This document shows, piece after piece, positions 9,323 to 20,000 of a stretch of DNA of 64,000 nt; the stretch's first letter is position 1, and each line of letters begins with the position of its first letter. The position numbers were made by a program, and so were the translations under genes. The stretch comes from Proteiniphilum saccharofermentans (GTDB taxonomy: Bacteria > Bacteroidota > Bacteroidia > Bacteroidales > Dysgonomonadaceae), in assembly GCF_900095135.1 (NCBI RefSeq), contig NZ_LT605205.1:806001-870000 (forward strand). Direction: 5' to 3'. The notes beneath the pieces are model-generated. The model had not been told where the DNA came from. It did no database searches and saw only the letters and a program-made list of their open reading frames with translations.

Positions 9323-10660
9323 ATGAGAGTGAATGACATTATGACACAACTCGAGGCAAAACACCCGGGTGAGTCTGAGTATCTTCAAGCCGTAAGAGAA
9401 GTGTTGGTATCGATTGAAGACGTATACAACCAACATCCTGAGTTTGAAAAGGCGGGCATTATCGAACGGATAGTGGAACCCGACCGTGTGTTTACTTTCC
9501 GTGTCCCATGGGTGGACGACAATGGGAAAGTACATGTGAATATCGGTTACCGGGTACAATTTAATGGAGCAATAGGCCCTTACAAAGGGGGGATTAGGTT
9601 CCATTCCTCGGTCACCTTGTCTTCCCTGAAATTTCTGGGATTTGAGCAGACTTTTAAAAACGCGTTGACTACTCTTCCGATGGGAGGTGGTAAAGGTGGA
9701 TCTGATTTCTCTCCCAAAGGCCGTTCCCAGGCGGAGATCATGCGTTTCTGCCAGGCCTTTGTGATGGAGTTGTGGCGGAATATCGGTCCCGATACCGATG
9801 TGCCGGCCGGAGATATTGGCGTTGGTGGACGCGAAGTGGGCTATATGTTCGGTATGTACAAGAAGTTGGCCCGCGAACATACGGGAACCTTTACAGGAAA
9901 GGGAATGTCATTCGGAGGCTCGAGACTTCGCCCGGAAGCTACCGGATTTGGAGCACTCTATTTTGTGCAGAAGATGTGCGAGGCACACAATATCGATCTC
10001 AAAGGAAAGACCGTAGCTGTTTCCGGTTTTGGAAACGTGGCATGGGGTGCAACCATAAAAGCTACTGAGTTGGGCGCCAAAGTGGTGGCGATCTCAGGCC
10101 CCGATGGTTATATCTATGATCCGGATGGTGTGAATACTCCTGAAAAGATCGACTATATGCTTGAATTGCGTAACTCCGGAAATGATGTGGTAGCACCTTA
10201 TGCCGAGGAATTCCCGAGGGCAACCTTCTATCCCGGAAGGAAACCATGGGAACTCAAAGTCGATATCGCTTTGCCTTGTGCTATTCAGAACGAATTGAAC
10301 CTGGAAGATGCCAAGCGCTTGAAAGAGAACGGAGTATTGCTCGTCGCAGAGGTCTCTAATATGGGTTGTACGGCCGAAGCGGTAGATTTCTTCCTGGAGA
10401 ATGAAATACTCTTTGCTCCCGGAAAAGCGGCCAATGCGGGTGGTGTGGCTTGTTCGGGACTGGAAATGACACAGAACGCCATGCATATTTCCTGGAGCAA
10501 CGAAGAGGTTGACAAGTGGTTGCACCAGATTATGAGTGATATTCATGAACAATGTGTGGTGCATGGTAAAAACGGGCAATATATCAACTACGTAAAAGGA
10601 GCCAATATCGCCGGTTTCATGAAAGTGGCCGATGCTATGATGGCCCAAGGGGTAATATAA
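9323..10660 (+). CDS. gdhA: Glutamate dehydrogenase (NADP-type, hexameric)
   Basis: 445 residues. Interconverts 2-oxoglutarate plus ammonium and glutamate. Glu/Leu/Phe/Val dehydrogenase features: GPYKGGIRFH (Lys88), the catalytic PMGGGKGGSDF (Lys124), PAGDIGVGGREVGYM, and the Rossmann motif VAVSGFGNVAWGA. Length and the MRVNDIM N-terminus fit the hexameric bacterial type that is usually NADP-linked. Cofactor choice is from family resemblance, not from a tested residue. It is transcribed alone, between divergent trmB and convergent PUL genes. Confidence 0.95.
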   Translation: MRVNDIMTQLEAKHPGESEYLQAVREVLVSIEDVYNQHPEFEKAGIIERIVEPDRVFTFRVPWVDDNGKVHVNIGYRVQFNGAIGPYKGGIRFHSSVTLSSLKFLGFEQTFKNALTTLPMGGGKGGSDFSPKGRSQAEIMRFCQAFVMELWRNIGPDTDVPAGDIGVGGREVGYMFGMYKKLAREHTGTFTGKGMSFGGSRLRPEATGFGALYFVQKMCEAHNIDLKGKTVAVSGFGNVAWGATIKATELGAKVVAISGPDGYIYDPDGVNTPEKIDYMLELRNSGNDVVAPYAEEFPRATFYPGRKPWELKVDIALPCAIQNELNLEDAKRLKENGVLLVAEVSNMGCTAEAVDFFLENEILFAPGKAANAGGVACSGLEMTQNAMHISWSNEEVDKWLHQIMSDIHEQCVVHGKNGQYINYVKGANIAGFMKVADAMMAQGVI

Positions 10661-10667
10661 ATAAAAA

Positions 10668-10707
10668 ACATGGGGCGCATTCCGTATTCCGGCGTGCTGC
10701 CCCATGT
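10668..10707 (-). terminator. Hairpin between gdhA and the PUL, bidirectional terminator
   Basis: Perfect 9-bp arms ACATGGGGC (10668-10676) and GCCCCATGT (10699-10707), extendable by GCA/TGC around a bulge. Read on the minus strand the hairpin is followed by TTTTTTAT, a good intrinsic terminator for the PUL transcript ending at 10840. On the plus strand it closes gdhA but lacks a T-run. Confidence 0.7.
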
Positions 10708-10839
10708 CCGATTGTTAACCAATCTCTCTACTTCTTAACTTGACTTCGTCCATTTTCTGTCGTCACTTGGTAAATTACAAACAAGTTTGCATTTGCTCTC
10801 GTTCCTAAGAAAATTCTTGACTTCTTCACTTTTTCAACA

Positions 10840-12177
10840 TCACTTCTCTTCTACTATTAATACCGCATTATTTATCCCTCCGGATACATCTACAGTAAAT
10901 ACATAAGTTTTACCAGCTGTCAACGTTTTGCCCTCGATAATACCCAGGTTGCCGTTATCCCGGCCATTGGTTCCGTTACCGACAAATACGATGTCGCTTT
11001 CGCTGGTAAGCGATTGACTTCCAAATTCTCCTCCCCAGTCTTTCTGGTGGAAGAATTTGAAGTTTATGGCATCCACACTTACGGTTTCACCCCCAACTAC
11101 GGTCACCTGATACTTTTTATCGCCTACAGGAGCCATACACAATGCCTTTGGTGGGTTCCATCCTACATGATTGGCTGTGTATGAAGGCTTACCAATGTTA
11201 TCACCGATAATCCAGATCGCACCGGTTCCGTCTGGCTGAAGTGTGGCTAAGTTGCTGCCAATAAGCGCTTCCACTTTCAGGTAGTTGAGCGGAAGATTGG
11301 CCGTTACACGGTATTTTCCGCTGATCGGTACGAAAGTCATCTTGTCTTCCCCTTCCGCGAAGAAATCCGGATCTGCCCACCAACCTGTCAGTCCTTCAAA
11401 AGTGATTTCCTCTCCCTGGACCAGGTCAATATCCAACTGGTAATTGTCTTTGTCGAGCATATTCATCTTTTGACCGTTAAGTACAACTTCGAAGAACGGT
11501 GACGCATCAAACGTCCTGGTATTGAAAGTTACGGAATAAGTACCGCCGGACGGACTTGCAAATGGAATATCAGTAGAAATGCCTTCGGCAACTCCTCCTT
11601 CGCCTTCGTTCCATCCAAAAAGGATTTCACGTCCCTTGTCATCTACTATCGGTGTTTTTATGTAAGCCGGTAATTCGGTAGATGGAAAAGCAGATGAGAC
11701 CGTATATTCATTAGGCTGACCGGTCGGAAGCATGGGATAAGATGCATCGGCGGTTACCAGGATGAGGTAGGGGTAGGGAGCGCGGGTAACCGGCACATCG
11801 AATGTCTGGGTCGCTTTCTTCATCGTGGTATTCACCAAAATAAATTCCAATGTAGCAGTTCCGTCGGGAATATTTTTCCCGTAAGGGACTTCTATACTTC
11901 CTGCATATTGACCGTTCTCTTTCGTACGTATGGTTGTTTTAGACACTTCCTCTTCTCCGAAATACAATATGGCTGTCAACGTAGATAAGGGTACATTGTC
12001 ATTGACCGTCACTTCGAACGGCAGGACATCTCCAAAATGCACATCGGCAAATTGATTTTCTATCTGCATAGTGGGATTCCCTTCCTGTTGGGGTTCTACT
12101 ACCTCATTGGAGCATGAGGCCAGTGTAAGGGAAACAATGAATGCAAACATCCAATATTTTATTTTTTTCATGTTCAT
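10840..12177 (-). CDS. PUL surface lipoprotein, putative glycan-binding protein
   Basis: 445 residues from the ATG at 12177, chosen because it sits in the cgtATGAA context shared with neighbouring PUL lipoproteins; longer in-frame starts run into the end of the GH30 gene. Signal peptide with lipobox LASC (Cys22), then an Ig-like domain (about 40-140) similar in layout to that of the other PUL lipoprotein at 13914-15314, then beta-rich repeats containing WNEGEGG, GLTGWWADPDFF and GWNPPKA segments, aromatic-rich as in SusE/SusF-type binding proteins. No catalytic motif. By position it is probably an outer-membrane-anchored binder of the PUL glycan. Function is inference. Confidence 0.75.
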   Translation of the reverse strand: MNMKKIKYWMFAFIVSLTLASCSNEVVEPQQEGNPTMQIENQFADVHFGDVLPFEVTVNDNVPLSTLTAILYFGEEEVSKTTIRTKENGQYAGSIEVPYGKNIPDGTATLEFILVNTTMKKATQTFDVPVTRAPYPYLILVTADASYPMLPTGQPNEYTVSSAFPSTELPAYIKTPIVDDKGREILFGWNEGEGGVAEGISTDIPFASPSGGTYSVTFNTRTFDASPFFEVVLNGQKMNMLDKDNYQLDIDLVQGEEITFEGLTGWWADPDFFAEGEDKMTFVPISGKYRVTANLPLNYLKVEALIGSNLATLQPDGTGAIWIIGDNIGKPSYTANHVGWNPPKALCMAPVGDKKYQVTVVGGETVSVDAINFKFFHQKDWGGEFGSQSLTSESDIVFVGNGTNGRDNGNLGIIEGKTLTAGKTYVFTVDVSGGINNAVLIVEEK

Positions 12178-12191
12178 ACGATTATTATGTT

Positions 12192-13709
12192 TTATTTTTT
12201 CCATCGATAAGAGATAACTGATTTGGCCGGTACTTCATAGGCGAAGTGATGAGACCCGTCGTCGAGTGTAATCATCCTGTTTGCCGAAGTACTATTGAGC
12301 AACACTACGGCGTATGTGCCGTCGGGGTTTTCAAATGCAGAATAGTAGAAACCGGATTCCGAAAAACCCGATGTGCCGATACGTACTGCTCCAGGCTTTA
12401 CCACCGATGAAAGGTGTCCGACTATATAGTAATGTGAATTACGGGTGATGGTTGAATAGTTGGAACGGTCTATATCGACAGCACCGTAACAGGTTTGGCA
12501 ACCACCATCGCGATTGGGGCCGCGATCGGTATCGAGCATCAGATTCCACACGATGACACCCTTGCACCAGTTGTTTACAGTACCCAGTGCCACTTCCCTC
12601 ATATCATCGATCAGTCGGACTTCCAGATTACGGCCGTCGTTCCATGTGCCGATGGATGTTTCGGTAAATACCAGTTCCTTGTCCGGCCGTGACTGATGGA
12701 TAAAGTTCAGCTCCTCCTTATTCCCTCCATAATTATGATAGGCCGCGCCGGTAATAAATTCAGCCGCTGCCGCATCTTCATATATCTTCAGCGGATATTG
12801 TCCCTGATCGGCATTCTCCGGCTTATTGCGGTCGTAATCATAATTATGGTCGTAGATATATATCCTGGTGTTTAACCCTGCAGTTTCCATTTTAGGACCT
12901 AACGCGGTTTTTACAAAATCACGCTGTTCCTGCCACGTCATATACAGCGAAGCGGAATTCCCCCTGTTGAGCGGTTCATTCTGCGGTGTTACCGAATAGA
13001 TTTTTATTCCCTGTGCCTCGAAAGCCTGGATCCACTTTACAAAATAATCGGCATAATCAGCATAATATGCCGGGTTGAGCTGACCGCTGGTCCACGAGTT
13101 GAACGGTTGCAGGTCGGTGAGATTATTTACTTTCATCCACCGGGGAGGAGTCCACGGTGAACCCATGATCTTTATATCGGGATTGATAGCCAGGATCTCT
13201 TTCAGGATAGGAATCACATAATCCGTCTCTTCAGAGGTTAGGGCAAAATTCTCCAACCCGGGCGTGTCACAACAGGTGTATTCACTCAACGAGAAATCGG
13301 AACAGCCGATAGATATCCTGATATAACTTTGTCCCATACCTTCTGTTGTAGAGAATGTTTCCTTCAGGAATTTGGTGCGGTTCTCCTGCGTCATTTGCAT
13401 CAGGTTATAACAGGTAGATCCTGTTACGGCGGCCCCGAAACCGTCCATGGTCTGGTAACGCGTACCGGGCTCCAGCTTGAGGGTTGTCGGCGACATATTG
13501 TCCTTTGTGCTGAAATCGACCGTCTGTTTTTTGAAATCCTGGGAACGGGTGTTGGTGGTGATATACATCGTTACATCGCCTGCTACCGGTGGTTCCGGCG
13601 GGGGAGTGGTACCCCCGTTATCTTCTTTTTCGACATCGCTGCAGTATGACAGGCAGCATAACGCCAGTATCAGTAGTGTTGTCATTTTTAAATTAAATAT
13701 TAACTTCAT
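12192..13709 (-). CDS. GH30 glycoside hydrolase lipoprotein (putative endo-beta-glucanase)
   Basis: 505 residues. Lipobox LSYC (Cys23) anchors it to the outer membrane; a Pro/Gly linker (30-42) precedes the catalytic domain. GH30 hallmarks: MDGFGAAVTG (88-97), RISIGCSDFS, the acid/base in TPQNEP (Glu245) and the nucleophile in VFTETSIGTW (Glu350), followed by a beta-sandwich to the C-terminus. The domain is intact. GH30 includes beta-1,6-glucanases, glucocerebrosidases and xylanases. The sequence reminds me of the beta-1,6-glucanase type found in a Bacteroides thetaiotaomicron fungal-glucan PUL, which is a suggestion and not proof. It is the only glycosidase in this PUL. Confidence 0.88.
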   Translation of the reverse strand: MKLIFNLKMTTLLILALCCLSYCSDVEKEDNGGTTPPPEPPVAGDVTMYITTNTRSQDFKKQTVDFSTKDNMSPTTLKLEPGTRYQTMDGFGAAVTGSTCYNLMQMTQENRTKFLKETFSTTEGMGQSYIRISIGCSDFSLSEYTCCDTPGLENFALTSEETDYVIPILKEILAINPDIKIMGSPWTPPRWMKVNNLTDLQPFNSWTSGQLNPAYYADYADYFVKWIQAFEAQGIKIYSVTPQNEPLNRGNSASLYMTWQEQRDFVKTALGPKMETAGLNTRIYIYDHNYDYDRNKPENADQGQYPLKIYEDAAAAEFITGAAYHNYGGNKEELNFIHQSRPDKELVFTETSIGTWNDGRNLEVRLIDDMREVALGTVNNWCKGVIVWNLMLDTDRGPNRDGGCQTCYGAVDIDRSNYSTITRNSHYYIVGHLSSVVKPGAVRIGTSGFSESGFYYSAFENPDGTYAVVLLNSTSANRMITLDDGSHHFAYEVPAKSVISYRWKK

Positions 13710-13812
13710 ACGATTATATTTTAGAAAGTGAAAAATTAAAAATGAAAAGTGAAAAATGAAATTTCATTCTTCGCATTATTCATAAAATTAATCACATTTA
13801 ACTACGTTTCAC

Positions 13813-13876
13813 TCCGTTGAACGTTGTTTGTCTCATTGGCATATTAACTACACTCCGTTCCGTTGAACGTTGTTTG
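13813..13876. repeat. Two 18-bp direct repeats downstream of a PUL lipoprotein gene
   Basis: TCCGTTGAACGTTGTTTG occurs at 13813-13830 and 13859-13876, 46 bp apart, each followed about 5-6 nt later by ATTGGCA. The same gap carries a 16-bp palindrome TCCCGATTTATCGGGA (13895-13910) directly after the stop codon of the 13914 gene on the minus strand. No T-run follows, so I do not call that palindrome a terminator. Confidence 0.6.
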
Positions 13877-13913
13877 ATTAATTGGCACTACTTGTCCCGA
13901 TTTATCGGGATTA

Positions 13914-15314
13914 TTACAGTATTACCTTTTCAATATGTACTGTGTTGTCATTCAGGTTGATGGTGAACCTGTAGTTGGCGGATTCTATTACCGGATCATT
14001 CTCTCCGTTCGGGATATCCCAGTTATTGCTGCCGGAAATGATCTGTTCGCCGGTAAAAGTAAATCCACCCGCTTGCTTTTCATTACCCCAACCGGTATTT
14101 TCAAACGGTTTGAAGCTTGCATAATGGTCGTGGTCACCCGGCGTATAGAATGTTCCCTGATACACGCCATCTTCGATCTGACGCAGTAACACATAGTTCA
14201 TAACATGTCCGAATCCCCAATCGGTATGGGTTCTGCCTTTCCCCGGATATACCGAAGCAATTTGTTCGGAAGTGATATTTGTTGGATACCCCAATCCCCA
14301 GCCGCAAGCCAGAAGATAATCAGGATACGAAGGATTCTCTACACCCACGAAAGTGTTCTTACGGACAGGATTATAATAAATGGTATATTCCCCTGTTTTT
14401 CCTAAGAAAGTAACCTTATCAGCAGCTGTACGTCCGAAGAAATCCGGATTAAATAGATTTCTTGTTTCAGCCAGTACTCCGAATACCGAATAGGTCTTAC
14501 CATTCTCCAGTGTACGTTTAAGCACAAGGAAAGATTCGCCGTTGATATCCTGTGGGGTGAAAAGGCTTAATGCCAGATCTTCCGCGCCGAGAGTACTTCC
14601 CGTTGTTGCTACGGAAAATCCATAATGATCGAAGATGAGTTCTTTTGTATAATCAGCCGATGGGGCATACACAAAAGCCGATTCGCCGGTCTCGTTGATC
14701 ATCGCTATCCTTCCGTTCACATTTCCATATACATCTCCTGTATAATCAATCGTATTGTCGGCATTGAGTTTTTCCGCTATCCTGAACTGAAATGAACTGT
14801 CGAAAGTCAGTTCTCCGGCCTGGTATTTATTTTTATCTGAGGCCTGAGGCTCCAGAATGGCTATACCTCCATTGTCAGTAACCAGATAAAGTTGCTGGTA
14901 AACCGGACGGTTCCCGGTCAGACCCGTGACCTGAGTTGATGCGAATCCTTTCAAAATATTCCGTGCAACCAGGTTGACCTGTACTTCTGAATTATCGGCC
15001 TGATTATTCAGCAGCGGCACAAAGATTGCATGGGAGACTTCGTACGAGTCACCTCCTATGGGTATTTCCCCTGACGAAATGACCCGGTTTTCGGAAACTA
15101 TTTCATAAACTAATGTGGTAAGGGTAGTAGCCGGATCGGTTATTTTTGCCGTAAGTGTAACAGAATCTCCGAACGTAAAAGAGGACGGACTCATACTTGC
15201 CGACTCAAATACCGGGGTTGATTCTTTGCGGGGACCGTATTCATCATCATTACACGATATAAGCAACAATGAAATTATTCCGGTCATGAATAATATTTTA
15301 TGTATCAAGTTCAT
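13914..15314 (-). CDS. PUL surface lipoprotein, SusE-position glycan-binding candidate
   Basis: 466 residues with signal peptide and lipobox LISC (Cys21) followed by Asn-Asp-Asp-Glu. An Ig-like domain begins near residue 35 (SPSSFTFGDSVTLTAKITDP), resembling the start of the lipoprotein at 10840-12177. Then come beta-rich segments and a C-terminal domain that ends FTINLNDNTVHIEKVIL. It lies directly after susD, the position usually taken by SusE-type surface glycan-binding proteins, and lacks catalytic motifs. Role in binding the PUL glycan is inferred from position and architecture. Confidence 0.75.
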   Translation of the reverse strand: MNLIHKILFMTGIISLLLISCNDDEYGPRKESTPVFESASMSPSSFTFGDSVTLTAKITDPATTLTTLVYEIVSENRVISSGEIPIGGDSYEVSHAIFVPLLNNQADNSEVQVNLVARNILKGFASTQVTGLTGNRPVYQQLYLVTDNGGIAILEPQASDKNKYQAGELTFDSSFQFRIAEKLNADNTIDYTGDVYGNVNGRIAMINETGESAFVYAPSADYTKELIFDHYGFSVATTGSTLGAEDLALSLFTPQDINGESFLVLKRTLENGKTYSVFGVLAETRNLFNPDFFGRTAADKVTFLGKTGEYTIYYNPVRKNTFVGVENPSYPDYLLACGWGLGYPTNITSEQIASVYPGKGRTHTDWGFGHVMNYVLLRQIEDGVYQGTFYTPGDHDHYASFKPFENTGWGNEKQAGGFTFTGEQIISGSNNWDIPNGENDPVIESANYRFTINLNDNTVHIEKVIL

Positions 15315-15475
15315 ATGGCTGTTTTTTTATTATTGTATGGAACAATTTTAGAACCAGGACTTTATAAGTGAAAAATTAAAAATGAATTTTCTTATTTCCA
15401 CATTGGCTCATTCGTAAATTAGTCTTTATTTTTTGTTCTTGAGTCTTGACTCCTGGTCCTTGGCTCTTTGTTCTT

Positions 15476-17014
15476 TTAATATCCCGGATTCTGGACAAGG
15501 TTCGGATTCTGATCGATCACATCCTGCGGAATAGGCAAAATATATGACAGGCTTGTGTAAGGATACACCTGTGCCGGACGGCCTTCATCTTTATCAAATA
15601 CAGCATTCATCACCTCTTCCACTTTATCGAGACGAACCAGGTCGAACCAGCGTTGTCCCTCCAGCGCCAGCTCGAGACGACGCTCTTTCAGATAAGCGGT
15701 GAGAATGGCTTCTTTGCTTGCCGACGCTGAAGCGGGTAAATTATTCAACCCCGCCCGCCGGCGTGTCTGATTGATGATCTGGGCTGCGCCGCTGTAATCG
15801 CCTTTTCCGATCAATGCCTCCGCTTTGAGCAGGAGAAGATCGGCATATCGCATTTTAATTATACTGTTATAAGCGCTACGGCATTTGTACATGAAGGCAT
15901 AATTATTCATCGGATAATAGATGCTCCAATCGCACTGATAAAATACAACAGTCTGGTTATAGCGTTTATCACCCTGTTCGCTGTTAAAAGCCCTGATCAG
16001 GTCGCGGGATGGCGTGATCCATTTTGCCCAGGTGAACGCTTCCGTCCAGTTATTCAATGGACGACCGAACATCCAGGTGACCCAACTGCCACTTCCCGTA
16101 AAAAATTGTGCTTCGAAGATGCTTTCCCTGGTGTTACGCGCTTTTGCATCTATTGCCATGTTTTGTTGTGACGGAGGAAGGTTCGGGTCTGCCAGCACCA
16201 CTTCAAACAGATCACTGTAATCATCGACCAGCGCAAAACCGTCGGCTGCAAGCTGATCAACGTACTGTATGACCTTATCGTAATCACGTAACGGTTTTTC
16301 GGCATAGACCTTCGCCAGCAATGCACGGGCCACGGATTTCGAAAACTGTGTCTTATCAGCCGGATTATTATCGGGAGCATATTGCAATCCTTCCAACAGG
16401 TCTTCCTCAATCTGTTGATAGATCGTGAGGGCATCCGTTTGAGGCGGAAAATAAGCGGGATATACTTCGGCAATGGTTTCGGAAGTAATATCCCCCGCTA
16501 TGGTAGTGATCAGAGGAACATTTCCCCATATTCTTACCATATCGAAATAAATCATGGCCCTCAGTATTTTGGCTTCAGCCTTGTATTGGATTCTTTCTGC
16601 TTCGGTCAACGCCGGATCGGGTACTTTGTCGATGTTGACGATCATCCTGTTTGCATGGGCTATGTTTGTCATATGGCCGTTCCAGTCGCGTCTCATGTTT
16701 GTGTTCGATCCTTCGATGGAGTTCACCTCAAACGGCGTTGTTTCGGCATTAGGCGCACCGGCATACGCATTATCGGAATGCGATTCGGCAAGCAGCAACA
16801 TATCGAGGTACCAGTGTTCCTGCCCGTTTTTGAACAGGTTCAACAGCGTTTGCCTGTGGGACAGCAATGCCGCTTTGTCTTTAAATACGATCCTTACACT
16901 GTCGGTCTCCACACCTTCGGTTACATCCGAATAGATGCCTACCGGATCATAATCCAGCGAGCAGGAAGCCAGTAAACAAGCGAAAAGGATGGATAAAATA
17001 TATTTTGTCTTCAT
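15476..17014 (-). CDS. SusD/RagB-family nutrient-binding lipoprotein
   Basis: 512 residues with lipobox LASC (Cys18). Family features: the N-terminal TPR-bearing SusD region (NMRRDWNGHMTNIAHANRM, then EAKILRAMIYFDMVRIWGNV) and the C-terminal RagB/SusD segment RYADLLLLKAEALIGKGDY with ERRLELALEGQRWFDLVRL. SusD caps the extracellular face of SusC and delivers oligosaccharide. The stop of susC is 11 nt upstream of this start, so the pair is co-transcribed. The ligand is probably the GH30 product, by context. Confidence 0.95.
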   Translation of the reverse strand: MKTKYILSILFACLLASCSLDYDPVGIYSDVTEGVETDSVRIVFKDKAALLSHRQTLLNLFKNGQEHWYLDMLLLAESHSDNAYAGAPNAETTPFEVNSIEGSNTNMRRDWNGHMTNIAHANRMIVNIDKVPDPALTEAERIQYKAEAKILRAMIYFDMVRIWGNVPLITTIAGDITSETIAEVYPAYFPPQTDALTIYQQIEEDLLEGLQYAPDNNPADKTQFSKSVARALLAKVYAEKPLRDYDKVIQYVDQLAADGFALVDDYSDLFEVVLADPNLPPSQQNMAIDAKARNTRESIFEAQFFTGSGSWVTWMFGRPLNNWTEAFTWAKWITPSRDLIRAFNSEQGDKRYNQTVVFYQCDWSIYYPMNNYAFMYKCRSAYNSIIKMRYADLLLLKAEALIGKGDYSGAAQIINQTRRRAGLNNLPASASASKEAILTAYLKERRLELALEGQRWFDLVRLDKVEEVMNAVFDKDEGRPAQVYPYTSLSYILPIPQDVIDQNPNLVQNPGY

Positions 17015-17025
17015 TCTTTTATGAT

Positions 17026-20000
17026 TTAAAATTCAAGATTCACTCCAAAAACAAATGTTTTACTATGGGGATAGGTCCCCCAGTCAATACCTTGTACGGC
17101 ACCGTTATTGCCCCATTGATTCACTTCAGGGTCCATACCCTTGTATTTGGTGAGTGTCAGCAGGTTGTTGGCCGTCACATAAGGTTGGAGGCGTGAAATG
17201 CCGGCCCTTTCCAGGATACTCCCTTTAAAACTGTATGACAATGTGATATCTTTTACCCTGAGATAACTTCCATCTTCCACGAAGTAGGTCGAGGGTTGGA
17301 GGTTAAAGCGTGCCCTGGGCACGTCGGTAATCTGTCCCGGCGTACGCCATCGTCTCAATACCTCTACCGATTGGTTTTTTAAATCATGCATCCCTTGCGT
17401 ATCACCTTTTGAAGCGTTAAAGATATCATTTCCCTGTGATCCCTGGATAAATATATTCAGCCTGAAACCTTTATAGGAGAAAGAATTGGTCAATCCGTAA
17501 GTGAATAACGGATTGGGATCCCCAATATAGGTTTGATCCGTAGCAGAGATTCTTCCGTCTTCATTTATATCGCGGTACATTAAGTCTCCGGTTTCAGGAT
17601 CTACCCCGTCGCTGATATATCCCCAGAAACCTCCTAAGGGACGTCCCGGTTCGTTGCGTACGATGTATGTCTGATGAAAAGCGTCGGTGGTTTGGGCAGC
17701 TTTATAAATTTTCTGCAGTTCAAGACTTTTTAAGTTGTTCCTGTTAAATGAAATATTGAAATCGGTATCCCAGGTAAATGTTCCGGTCATATTACGCGAG
17801 TTCACAGAGAACTCAAAACCGCGGTTTGTCATTACACCTTCGTTCCTTACAATGGAGGTTATCTCTCCTCCTCCGGCCGGAACTTCAACATACATCAGCA
17901 TATCGGTTGTATGCTTGTAATAGTAATCCATGCCGATGGTGAGCCGGTTTTTTAACAACGTTGCATCCAGACCGATATTGGTTTGTGATGTTGTTTCCCA
18001 TGTAAGGTCAGCCGTACGCAGATTTTCCGGAATAATCCCCGGCACAGCATTTGCTTTGCCATCTTCAAACCAGGGCTCCCGGCGAATAATATACCGCTGC
18101 AGATAGGCGTAATCACCGACACCGGACTGGTTACCCGTTTGTCCCCAACCGCCCCTTATCTTCAGGTCATCAATCCAGCTAAGATCTTTCATGAAGTCTT
18201 CTGATGATAAGCGCCATGCACCGGAAAACGACGGGAAATATCCCCATCGGTGGTCGGGATGCAGTTTGGATGATCCGTCGCCACGAATATTGAAAGTAAA
18301 GAGGTATTTACTGTCGTAATTATAGGAAACTCGTCCGAATCCCGACATAATAGCCCATTCAGATGCTTCCGATCTTGTACTGTTCCAGTCGATTTTATTC
18401 GCTGCATTGAGTGTATGGATATGACCATCCTTGAAATGGGATCCGCTGATATAACTTTTCGACCATTTGGAATCGGTCCATGATGTACCGGCCATACCTT
18501 CAAAATTGTGCTTTTCTGCGAAGGTTTTTTTATAGGTCAGTACATTATCGAATACCAGCAATGTATTCATTGCACGGTTATCCCACGCATTTCCCCAATC
18601 ATCCCTGCCCGGACCGTGTGAAGGAGGGGTGAACCCGGTTTCCTTACCATTGCGACGGTCCAATGTGAATGATGTTTTCAAAACCAGTTCCGGCATGAAA
18701 GTGATGGTTGTGTTACCGGAAGCGATCAAACGGTTTTCGTTATTCTTATTGTTTTTACCGTTTTCAATCTCTTCGATGGGATTGGCAATGTTCTGTCCGT
18801 AGAAAAGACGGTTATACAATCCGGTCTCCTCATTCCGGATGGTAGCGGCAGTAGGGAGATTTACCACAGCTAACACCACTCCTCCACGATTGGATCCTTG
18901 CCCGGTGGTAACGCCATTACTTGTGTTGTCGGAGTAAGATAAGTTTAATCCGAAACGTAGCCAATTGCGTACCTGGCTCTCCACATTGCTGCGTAGATTG
19001 AACCTGCGGAAAAATGCAGAACTCAATATGCCTTGTTCATCGAGGTATCCTCCTGATACGAAATAGCGCAACCTGTCGTTTCCATCGGATACCTGTAGTT
19101 GATAGTTCTGTGTGATTCCGGTGCCATACACCTCCTTGAACCAGTCTGTCTGGTCGGTGGTTCCCTCTGGGATGGTGCCGGGACGGATCTCATCGATCAA
19201 TTCCTTGTATTGTGCGGCATTTAATGATTGAATAGGGTTGCTTACCCGACTCATTCCATACTGTATATTTGCGGCAACCTTTGCTCCCGCAGTCGCCTGT
19301 TTGGTCGTTACCAGCACTACGCCATTCGCCGCGCGCGAACCGTAAATAGCCGCCGACGAGGCATCTTTCAGAATCTGCATATCGGCAATATCCATAGGAG
19401 ACAGGAAATTGAGGTTGTCGACAGGCACACCGTCCACCACGTACAGTGGGTCATTGCTGCCGTTAAAGGAGGTTGTTCCGCGTACACGTATTACCATCTC
19501 TCCTCCGGGTGTACCGCTGGGACGATATACATTCACACCCGCCGCCTTGCCTTGTATGGCCTGGGCAGCAGAGGTGATCGGCCGTTCATCGAGGTCTTTC
19601 AGTGAGACCGAGGAGACGGCGGTCGTAATATCGCCTCTTCTTACCGTGCCGTAACCGATTACTATTAATTCCTCGAGTGTTTGTAAATCTTCCTGTAAAA
19701 CAATATTGAAAGTGCTTCTTCCGGCGGTATTAATTTCCTGTGACAGATAACCTATGTATGAAATATGAAGCACCGCGTTGTTTTCAACGTTCAATGTGAA
19801 ATTACCATCGATATCCGTAACAGTCCCATTTGTAGTTCCTTTTTCCACTACATTGGCACCTATTACAGGCTCGTTGTTCCCGTCGATAATTGTTCCGCTT
19901 ATCTGTCTTTGACTGATTTGTCTCTCCGGGACAATCACTATGTAATTGTCTTTCAGTTGATATGAAAACCCCGTACCCTTCAGTATCTGGGTCAGCACAT

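Noticed and set aside
13895-13910. Palindrome TCCCGATTTATCGGGA as a terminator
   Set aside because: The loop is very short and no T-run follows on the minus strand.
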